A DNA stretch of 22,448 nt from Zygnema cylindricum (Eukaryota > Streptophyta > Zygnematophyceae > Zygnematales > Zygnemataceae), in the NCBI GenBank assembly GCA_037447655.1, contig JBBHKE010001640.1, positions 1 to 22,448 of the forward strand. Direction: 5' to 3'. The notes under the pieces are model-generated. The model was not told the DNA's origin. It worked only from the letters and a program-made list of their open reading frames with translations, and did no database searches. The position numbers and the translations under genes are program-made. Shown one piece after another: positions 15,943 to 22,448 of the stretch (position 1 is the stretch's first letter; each line of letters opens with the position of its first letter).

Positions 15943-16779
15943 AAACTCTCTCTCCTATAGACTCATCTAATTGTCTAAGATCGTAATTCCTGCATCTACA
16001 CTCCCATCACTTACTTTTTTCAAGTCCATGGGAGTAGTACAACTGTTAGCATTTTCCATCTGGAATTTCTCAAGCATATTTCCTATTGCTTCTTTCTGAG
16101 TAAGTCTGATGATCTTCTTCCCCCTATCTCTCTCCATTTGGATCCCCAAAATATATTTTGCCTCCCCTAAATCCTTCATATCAAATCTGCCCCTAAGATC
16201 TTTCTTTAGCCTATTGATCTTCTCCAAAGACTTACTTAACACAAGCAGATCATCCACATAAATTGCAATAAAAATGACACCATTCTCATCTTCAAACATA
16301 TAGATAGAATGGTCAGAGCTGATTCGGATATATCCCGAATTGGTGAGAAACTCATCTGGTTTCTTATTCCACTGTTTGGGAGCCTCCTTTTATCCATATA
16401 AGCACTTTATGAGCTTGCAGACTTTGCCCTGTTCTCTTTTTTCCACAAACCCCTCCGGTTGCCTCATGAAAATTTCTTCCTCTAACTCACCATTAAGAAA
16501 AGCAGTCTTAATGTCCATCTGGTATATTTCCATGTCTTTCGCTGCTGCGAGACTGAGGAGAATCCATACAGATGGGAACCGAACAACTGGAACAAAGGTT
16601 ACCTCATAGTCAATCACCTCCTTTTGGGTGAACCCCTTTGCTTCGAATCGAGCCGTATATCTCTCAATGGTATTATCTGGGTTCAGTTTTAGTTTAAATA
16701 CCCATTTACACCCAATAGGTTTTCTCTCTGGAGGACAATCTGCTAGTTCCGAAGTATTTGCTTCCATGATAGAAGCCAT
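15943..16779 (-). pseudogene. pol (RT): E3 reverse transcriptase
   Basis: The frame is continuous with RNase H. Motifs in order: EANTSELADCPPERK, GCKWVFKLK, ERYTARFEAKGFTQKE, PVVRFPSV, QMDIKTAFLNGELEEEIFMRQPEGFV, KVCKLIKCLYG, a TAA at 16392-16390 where Leu is usual (GLKQAP), DHSIYMFEDENG, an intact YVDD active site (16249-16260), DMKDLGEAKYILGIQ, LTQKEAIGNML, and TPMD. A TAG at 15969-15967 and another about 12 bases on lie in the short linker to RNase H. Both catalytic Asp positions (MDI and YVDD) are intact. The best preserved RT in the window. Confidence 0.93.
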
Positions 16780-17570
16780 CTCATCATTTATGGCTCTAAT
16801 CTATCTTTCTTTCTCTAGACTATTCACTGCCTCTGAGTAAGATTGAGGCTCATCTGGGTGAGATAGCTTAGTTACCTTATGAGCGACCTATTTTTCTTGT
16901 ATATTTTTGCTGCTCCTCCTTCCTCCCTCAAACTCCGAGCGGGAATGGATGGAAGTCTTAGGTTTCTTCTCACTGTTTCATCGGCTCCCTTGTCCATGGA
17001 AGCCGGTTCTGGTCCGCTTCTTCTATGTCCTTGAAATCCATAGTAGTATGTGAGGTTTCCGGTGAGTCTCCTGTATCTCGGATCTCCCCTGAATCTGCAA
17101 TCACGGTTTCACTCATGTCCCTTTCAGGATCGACCGAGTTCTCCTCTATGTCGGACTCAAATCAGATTCTTATCTTCTTTGTATATTTGAAGGGGTCAAA
17201 TGACTTCCCTTCCTTCATCCATGACAACTAAGTGTTTGACCAGAATGATATCTTTCTTTGCTAAGTTATAGACTCTATATCCCTTAACATCCTCATCATA
17301 TCCCACAAAGTATCCTGGTTTTCCCTTAGCATCTAGTTTCCATTTTTTCTTATCCGTGTCTAGACTGTACACTTGGCTACAAACTTTAAGGTGTGAGATA
17401 TCTGGTTTCCTTCCAACCCATCTCTCATAAGGTGTCACTACCTTTACAGCTGAGGTAAGGACTCTATTCTTAATATAGTTAGCACAATTCATTGCCTCTG
17501 CCCAAAATCTCTTTCCTATTTTCTTGTTTGCCAATATACTGCATGCACTATCTCCTAGTGTTCTATTCAA
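16780..17570 (-). pseudogene. pol: E3 integrase C-terminal region and linker
   Basis: 17570-17196 is open and reads LNRTLGDSACSILANKK, RFWAEAMNCANYIKNRV, PYERWVGRKPDISHLKV, GYFVGYDEDVKGYRVYN and HLVVMDEG. A loss of three bases in HLKVCSQVY (E1 reads HLKLFGSQVY) keeps the frame. After the stop near 17196 the acidic linker is scattered over several frames down to RT. E1 501-1240 is the colinear counterpart. Confidence 0.85.
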
Positions 17571-18067
17571 CCTCTCAGCTACCCCATTTTGTTACAGGTT
17601 ATATGGTACAGTTTTCTGGTGTGTGCTCCCTCATCTCTCTGATAGTTCTCAAACTTGTTAGAGGTATATTCCCCCCCATTCTCACTTATTATCCTCTTAA
17701 TGGGGGTTTCATGCAACTTCTCACTCCATGCTTTATATTTTTTGAAGTAAGTTGATGCTTCAGACTTATTTTTCAAAAAGTAGACTCTAGAGTATCTAGA
17801 CCAATCATGAGTTATTGTCATCGTAAACCTCTTTCCTCTAACCGAAGGTACTTTTGCAGGTCCCCAAATATCTGTGTGGACCAAATTTAACACTTTCTCA
17901 CCTCTCTATGTGGCGGTTTAGGGAAAGGGAAGTCTGTGAGCCTTACCTTGAGCACATCCACTACAATTATTCATCATTTCATTATCTCCAAACTGAATGC
18001 CTTGTACTACCCCAAGCTTTTTCATTTCCCTCAACCTATCAAAATGCACATGTCCCAACCGCTTATG
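17571..18067 (-). pseudogene. pol (integrase): E3 integrase zinc module and DDE core, damaged
   Basis: The zinc module follows a TAG (18070-18068) that replaces the usual Trp before HKRLGH; CSGCAQGKAH completes the ligands. The core is in the 17893-17579 frame: VHTDIWGPAKVPSV keeps the first Asp (17870-17872), THDWSRYSRVYFLK follows, then SENGGEY, where the second catalytic Asp is Glu (17681-17683). A loss of two bases in the following helix shifts the frame, and the codon for the third catalytic residue (Glu in PEQNG) is TAA (17594-17592). Two of three DDE positions are therefore altered. E1 keeps all three. Confidence 0.9.
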
Positions 18068-18586
18068 CTAAATCATCAACTTAGGAACACCAACATAATA
18101 AGCATTTTCCTTTTCATTACTCAGGTTCAACCTAAACATTTCTTGGCTACCCTTATGTGCCGTGAAGAAAACTTCATCCCCATACTTAGCTGTAAAGACT
18201 CCCATTCTGGGAAAAGTATAAAACTCTTTGTCATCTAGCATAGACGTAGAGACAAGATTTTTACTCAGTTGAGGAATGTAGAGTACATTTGTGAATGTAA
18301 GTATAGAAGTCTTACCATCCACTAAGACCTTCACATCTATTGATCCCACTAGATCAGTAGTAACCACTCTCTCATCCCCATACTTTATCTCTAAAGTAGG
18401 GATCTTTCTTAGTTTAGTGAAGAGTTCTTTATCAGGACACATATGCATAGATGCACCTGAGTTGAATCCATCCTTCTTGTGGAGCTTCTCGAATTGCTCC
18501 AAGGGCACACTTCTGTCTTCGAGGGATCTCATTCTCCTCCAGACTCTCGTCAAGAAGAAGTTCCCCATCCTCTTCAGAGGACTCAT
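18068..18586 (-). pseudogene. pol (protease): E3 aspartic protease with catalytic Asp to Asn
   Basis: This 172-codon open frame holds the protease. The active site reads NSGASMHMC: the first residue, Asp in active enzymes (DSGAS or DTGAS), is Asn (codon 18463-18461). Downstream are KELFTKLRK, VVTTDLVGSIDVKVLV, TSILTFTNVLYIPQLSKNLVSTSML (the copia flap block), KEFYTF and the approach to integrase (AHKGSQEMFRLNL). The first 35 or so residues are spacer between gag and protease. Loss of the Asp alone would stop self-processing. Ends at the TAG that also breaks the integrase zinc module. Confidence 0.9.
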
Positions 18587-18849
18587 CCTTGATCTCTCCT
18601 GTCACTTTTGTAAACACAAGTGCCTTTTTCCTCCCTCCGAAAGAACCCTTTCCACGGTTCTCTTGAAGCCTCAGCTCTGACAGCTTGACATAATCTGCGA
18701 TGAAGTGTCCTGGTTTTTTGAAAAAATGACAAAAACCCTTTGGGGGCCTTGGTGCCCCAGACTGATCTCTTTCTCCTTTGTAAGGTTTGTTCGGGTCCTT
18801 CCCCCATCGGTCCCCTCCTCGTGCTAGAGCTTGAATGCTCTTTCCTCAT
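18587..18849 (-). pseudogene. gag: E3 gag C-terminal part with degraded zinc knuckle
   Basis: 18731-18690 reads CHFFKKPGHFIADY, which fits the CCHC knuckle (Cys-x2-Cys-x4-His-x4-Cys) with the second Cys changed to Phe and the last to Tyr. A basic stretch (GKGSFGGRKKA) follows, as is usual for RNA-binding gag tails. Another frame is open over the same region (18849-18583) but has no recognisable motif. Loss of two zinc ligands would abolish RNA packaging. Confidence 0.78.
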
Positions 18850-19569
18850 CTCCTAATCTCCATTGTGTTTTCCTGCACAAGTATCATCCTGACCACTATG
18901 TTCCATTTCCATGAACTATTAGGCATTCCCTGTACTCGGTACACTATGTTCTCGAACTCATCTGGTAACTTCATGATAAGAGTGTTAACTTTCATTTTCA
19001 TTGTACCTGTCCACCCGGCACTTTCCATCTCCATATACAGACAAGAAAAATCACTACAATAATCTAACATCTTTCCTCCTTTGTAAATGTAACTAGCTAG
19101 ATTTTACTTAGCCAACTAGAGTTCCTGAATAGTTCAGCTCTATAGATTTCCACCAAACTCTCCCATAGCTCCTCGGCCTTGTAAATGTGAAGGTGAGGGG
19201 TGACCAAACTTTGGATGAGGTGTCTTAGAATGAAGTTCTTGGCAGCCATGTTTACGTCTTTCCACATTTGAGTCTTGTTCTCCACGGTCTTCACGGCCGC
19301 GGATCTCGGTGCCATAGCAATAGGGGTGAGTGGTGTCTCCTTCCCTTTCCCCTTTTCGGATACACTACTGTCACCATCATCTGCCTCCTGCGCGGAAGCA
19401 GTCTCTGTTGCAGAAAACCTAAACCCAGAGGGATTCTCGAAGGTGGACGTTTCACTTGTCCACTGATGATACCCCACTATCGTTTTTTGCACAAGGCTGC
19501 CATCATCATGGCTTCCCAATAGATGAACCCAGATCCATTGAAGGTGGGCAACAAAGAGGGTGGGCCCAT
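18846..19569 (-). pseudogene. gag: E3 gag N-terminal and central region, broken
   Basis: The apparent start is the ATG at 19569-19567 inside the primer-binding site: MGPPS, then PTFNGSGFIYWEAMMMAALCKKR, a TAG at 19479-19477, and WGIISGQVKRPPS. E4 reads the same way (MGPPSKVPIFNGTGFIY). The frame then shifts: the UBN2-like helices are in the 19519-19097 frame (MWKDVNMAAKNFILRHL, AEELWESLVEIYRAE). A further piece, 19070-18846, has YCSDFSCLYMEMESAG, NTLIMKLPDEFENIVYRV, typical of copia gag where translocation to the next helix begins with LP. Frame breaks occur between all three pieces. Confidence 0.85.
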
Positions 19570-19572
19570 AAC
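19559..19572 (-). other. E3 primer-binding site (half-tRNA-iMet type)
   Basis: Minus strand GTTATGGGCCCACC, one base after the LTR end CA (19575-19574). All 14 bases complement the plant initiator tRNA-Met anticodon arm GGUGGGCCCAUAAC as I recall that tRNA. This is the site type used by copia, where the cut 5' half of the tRNA ends in AAC. The gag ATG lies inside. Confidence 0.75.
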
Positions 19573-19573
19573 T

Positions 19574-20142
19574 TGCAATTTTGTGTCCTCTATTGGACTA
19601 CAGAATACAAGAAATCTCTAGATAGTTTTTAACTAGCCCACTTTAAGCCACAACCACTGCCTTTCGTAGTAATCAGGCTGACAATCTCTATGAACCCTTG
19701 TGCAGCTTGGACTCCCTTGAGTGCGTTGGAAAAAGAATCTCTGAAAACGCCCAACCAGGCGATAAGTTATGAGGCAGTAAAAATGCCAATTTGTACAAAC
19801 TCTCAAAGGGAGAAGTGACTACCTACTAAAATTTTATAATTCTTGAATCCCTCTTATAACTTCTATCTACTGAAGTAGAGACCAATCAGATGACTGTATT
19901 GTACCAAAAATTACTAGTGTCGGTGTACCTTTTGTACGGCCTATTGACGACAAGGATATTAAGCGGACGAGTGTCTGTTTTTTACTCGTCCGTACATTCC
20001 TCGAAATTCCAATGACCGAATGACATCCTTCAATGTGGCTCCAGGTCATGCCACGTCACAAAACGCCAACGTGACCACTCTGGTATTTCCAAGATGATGT
20101 GCGCCGTCTGATTTGCAATGAGACGCAAGCGTAGCCGTTATA
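19574..20142 (-). repeat. E3 5' LTR, U5 to mid-U3 (cut by E4)
   Basis: On the minus strand, from ATAACGGCTACG to AAAATTGCA, colinear with LTR1 3230-3797: GACGTGGCATGACC, GTACGGACGAG, a degraded GTAC dyad, ACTTATCGCCTGGTTGGGC, the ACTC/GAGT stem-loop (19711-19722) and GAGGACACAAA. The other 460 bases of the LTR are not on the right because E4 begins at 20143. No genes. Confidence 0.83.
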
Positions 20143-21157
20143 TGTAGAAATTAATGGTTTTATAGTATTTTCTAGGTTTGAATAGAAATAAAGAAGCCGA
20201 GGCAGTCTTACCTCTAACTTCTCTCTCCAAACTCTCAAACTTGTCGCAGTCACTGAGAAATTGGAGAGGAAGCTAGAGCCATGGCTACCTAGGCTATCCT
20301 GAGGTTTACGGGAAAATTATATTAGATAGGGAATTGTTTACTAAAAGGTATGTGCTGTCCACAGGATTTGATCTTTGTACCTGCCGGGCGACAAACAGTA
20401 GATAGCAGGTAGCCTTAGCCGTTAAGTCTAGAAGTAGTATTTCGTATTATATAGTACGATAATTAATTAAACATTAATTCGTAGGATAAATCATCTAACT
20501 ATAATTTTTAACGCGACACATAGATCTGGTAGTAAAAAAGTACGAATTGCGGTAAGCGAAACAAATACCGCGCAGGTATTTATTACGGCTACGATCAAAT
20601 GCGAGATTAATCGGACGGCCGGAATTAGCGCCAAGATCGCGGAAGAAGTATTCGGCGGTTTGTGGGCATCGCCACATCCGATGACACGTGGCGATGATAA
20701 ATTGGAGCGTGGTATCTCCGAGGATTAAAGAAGCAAATCCGGACATACCACGTGTGGACATTTTGGCCATGTCGTACAATGTCCGAACATAGAGTACACC
20801 GGCAGCTCTACTTTTGCGTACGGAACTGTAACCTGATTGATTCCGTACACCTGTAGATAGAGTCTGTGAGAGAGATAGGACTTAGAAAAATTAGAAGATA
20901 TGACCCTTTCTCCCAAAGAGCTTTTGTACCAAAAGTCAACTTTGACCCTCCAAAACTTCTAGCTCAGGGGAGCAAATTCAGAGATTCTTTTTGCTATCGA
21001 CTCACGGGAGTCTTGCCTTCACAGGAGTGCAGTTGGTGAGAGTTTTTGTCTGCCAGGGTGGCAGTTATTTTTGCTGAAACACGAAGGGGTCAGGATTATC
21101 CTAGAGGCTTCTTTGAAGCTGTCCACTCTGAGGACTTATGGAGGTCAAAAAGTTTCA
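20143..21157 (+). repeat. Family-A LTR, complete copy (LTR4, 1015 bp)
   Basis: TGTAGAAATTAATGG to AAAAGTTTCA, homologous to LTR1 throughout. It contains the antisense tRNA-like segment (20358-20440), GCGAAACAAATACC, ACACGTGGC (20684-20692), CCACGTGTGG (20748-20757), CATGTCGTACAATG, the ACTC-ACGG-GAGT stem-loop (21000-21011) and CTGCCAGGGTGGCAG (21050-21064), a further perfect inverted repeat near the U5 end. Confidence 0.87.
20358..20440 (-). other. tRNA-like segment, antisense in LTR4
   Basis: Minus strand: CTTAACGGCTAAGGCTAC (20426-20409, A-box-like) and AGATCAAATCC (20374-20364, B-box-like, nine of eleven), about 45 bases apart, the spacing usual for tRNA genes. The 3' side GGCAGGTACAAAGATC aligns with LTR1 and LTR5. 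Confidence 0.45.
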
Positions 21158-21158
21158 A

Positions 21159-21172
21159 GTAATGGGCCCACC
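21159..21172 (+). other. E4 primer-binding site (half-tRNA-iMet type)
   Basis: GTAATGGGCCCACC, one base after the LTR end. It differs from the E3 site by one base (A for T). The ATG at 21162 opens gag. Confidence 0.72.
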
Positions 21173-21526
21173 CTCTAAGGTACCAATCTTTAATGGAACT
21201 GGCTTCATATACTGCGAAAGTATGATGATAAGAGCTCTATGCGAAAAAAGGTTTTGGGGGATAATGAGTGGACGGTTGAGGTGTCCATCAAGTCTTGGAA
21301 TTCCTCCAGGGTTTGGAGGAAGTAAATTTACAAGGAAAGAAGATCCACCTTCAACAGAGGAAACAAAAGAATGAGAGGTGGTGGACAAAAGAAAGGAGAA
21401 GGAGACGACCACACCAATAGCAACTGGTTCGGCATTCATGTCACCTATTCCGAGGAACGAGGAGAATGATAGTGAAACTTGGGACTTCAACAATATCGCG
21501 GCAAAGCACTTCATCCTACGCCATCT
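21162..21526 (+). pseudogene. gag: E4 gag, N-terminal fragment
   Basis: One frame starting in the primer site: MGPPSKVPIFNGTGFIYCES, MMIRALCEKRFWGIMSGRL, then a hydrophilic Lys/Glu/Thr-rich part with a single TGA (21372-21374), and WDFNNIAAKHFILRHL, the start of the gag helical domain. The frame is cut at the LTR5 end inside that helix. The frame is open further upstream into the LTR (from 21138), but homology to E3 gag begins at MGPPS. Compared with E3 it lacks the early TAG and the frameshift, so it shows the gag opening best. Confidence 0.85.
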
Positions 21527-21869
21527 TGAAACTCTGAGACCTCCATAAGTCCTCAGAGTAGACAGCTTCCAATAAGCCTCTAGGATAATCCTGACCCCTT
21601 TGTGTTCCAGCAAAAATAACTGCCATTCAGGCAGACAAAAACCCTGACCACCTCCACCCTTGTAAAGGCAAGACTCCCGTGAGTCGGTAGCAAAAAGAAT
21701 CTCTGAATTTGCTCCCCAGAGCAGTAAGTTATGGAGGGTCAAAGTTGACCTTTTGTACACAAGCTCTCTGGGAGAGGGGGTCCTATCTTCTAATTTTTCT
21801 AAGTCCTATCTCTCTCACAGACTCTATCTACTGATGTACGCAACCAATCAGAATTGAGATCCGTACGCA

Positions 21870-21893
21870 AAAGTACAGCTGCCGGTGTACTTT
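21870..21893. promoter_or_regulatory. GTAC dyad, LTR5 copy
   Basis: AAAGTACA, 8 bp loop GCTGCCGG, TGTACTTT, perfect 8 bp arms, in the same position relative to the U5 end as in LTR1. Confidence 0.5.
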
Positions 21894-22284
21894 ATGTACG
21901 AACATTGTACGACATGGCCAAAATGTCGACACATTAAAAATCCGGATTCGGTGCCATAATCTCCGGAGATTCCACAATCCAACGGAATTTCGCCACGCGT
22001 CATCGGATGTGGCGATGGCCACAAACCGCCGAAATCTTCCTCCGCGATCTCGACGCTAATCCTGGCCGTCCGATTAAATTCGGATTTAATCGTAGCCGTA
22101 ATAAATACATGCGCGGTATTTGTTTCATTTACGAAACAAATGCGCGGTACTGATTTTTTTCCGTACCGTAAGTCGTACATTATATATTACCGGATCCATG
22201 TATCCCGTAATTCATTTCAATTAAATGGTTTATCGCACATATACATATTTAAATATATATCAAACTATATGTTACGTAACACTA

Positions 22285-22360
22285 CTGCTAGACTTAACGG
22301 CTAAGGCTACTGGCTATTTCCTGTCTGCTGGCCGGTAGGTACAAGGATCAAATCTTATCG
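22285..22360 (+). other. tRNA-like segment of LTR5
   Basis: CTTAACGGCTAAGGCTAC (22293-22310) and GGATCAAATCT (22345-22355) reproduce the A- and B-box-like stretches of LTR4. Because LTR5 is inverted, this copy reads on the plus strand. Confidence 0.45.
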
Positions 22361-22448
22361 CCGGCACAAACCTTTTAAATAAGTAAATATACCCTAATAT
22401 ATAATTCCCGTAAACCTCAGGATAGCCAAGGTAGCCATGGCTCTAGCT

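Larger units (their letters stand above)
15020..20142 (-). mobile_element. E3: family-A Ty1/copia element, minus strand, nearly complete
   Basis: Read on the minus strand: partial 5' LTR (20142-19574), primer-binding site, gag, protease, integrase, RT, RNase H, polypurine tract (15262-15246) and the first 226 bp of the 3' LTR (15245-15020). Both LTRs are interrupted: the 3' one by E2 or an associated deletion, the 5' one by E4 at 20143. RT and RNase H form one frame of about 500 codons with only four stops. Several changes fall on catalytic residues (protease Asp to Asn, integrase Asp to Glu and Glu to stop, RNase H Asp to Glu). Confidence 0.9.
20143..21526 (+). mobile_element. E4: family-A element, 5' LTR, primer site and gag start
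   Basis: It begins with TGTAGAAATT inside the E3 5' LTR (five bases TTATA precede it) and has a complete LTR, the primer site and about 365 bases of gag. It is then cut at 21527 by the terminus of an oppositely oriented LTR. It is a nested insertion, or one arm of a self-integrated inversion product. The rest of the element is not in the window. Confidence 0.82.
21527..22448 (-). repeat. Family-A LTR, inverted (LTR5), runs off window
   Basis: The plus strand starts TGAAACTCTGAGACCTCC, which is the inverted LTR4 terminus (GGAGGTCAAAAAGTTTCA) with three or four changes, so the U5 end is exact. It then mirrors LTR4 back to CCATGGCTCTAGCT at the window edge: ACTC-CCGT-GAGT (21673-21684), GTAC dyad (21870-21893), CATTGTACGACATGG, ATTTGTTTC/GAAACAAAT palindrome (22118-22141) and the tRNA-like part (22285-22360). 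The short frames here are not genes. Confidence 0.87.

Noticed and set aside
20143-21157. An independent SINE instead of an LTR, because of the tRNA-like part
   Set aside because: The same sequence follows a polypurine tract in E1 and precedes a primer site and gag in E4, which defines it as an LTR.

Overview
The window is eukaryotic accessory DNA: a nest of decayed Ty1/copia LTR retrotransposons and tandem or minisatellite repeats. I see no intact host gene, no rRNA and no CRISPR array. A land-plant or other streptophyte host is likely but not proven. The best clue is the primer-binding site of the elements: GTTATGGGCCCACC complements the anticodon arm of plant initiator tRNA-Met over 14 bases, whereas the animal tRNA as I remember it would match about 12. 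Pol domain order is integrase, reverse transcriptase, RNase H, as in copia. Every coding region carries stops or frameshifts, so all are annotated as pseudogenes.

Layout. 1-3797 (+): 3' part of a family-A copia element (E1) with an LTR of about 1.03 kb (2765-3797). 3798-6728: first copy of a non-coding compound repeat, made of a TATA-bearing head, about 18 GC-rich 26-30 bp monomers, a 150 bp tandem duplication, a 15 bp minisatellite and AT-rich DNA. 6729-7982: second copy of that unit, cut by an insertion. 7983-9396 (-): a pile of family-A-like LTR pieces. 9397-15019 (+): a full-length but dead family-B copia element (E2) with 703 and 733 bp LTRs. 15020-20142 (-): family-A element E3, RNase H to gag, with both LTRs incomplete. 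20143-21526 (+): complete family-A LTR, primer site and 5' gag (E4). 21527-22448 (-): another family-A LTR (LTR5) joined by its exact U5 end to the E4 gag and running out of the window.

Order of events inferred from nesting: the compound unit duplicated; E1 entered unit 1 and a family-A element entered unit 2 (each boundary is confirmed by the uninterrupted sequence in the other unit); E2 landed in family-A LTR sequence; E4 landed in the 5' LTR of E3; LTR5 landed in the gag of E4, or arose by self-integration.

Most notable points: (1) both families appear to use a half-tRNA-iMet primer site placed one to three bases after the LTR, and the ATG inside that site is the apparent gag start; (2) family-A LTRs carry an antisense tRNA-like segment with a B-box match, and inverted repeats kept by paired changes; (3) LTR4 and LTR5 form a palindrome with arms over 900 bp, a likely source of double-stranded RNA. 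All family assignments come from reading motifs by eye; no database search was run.
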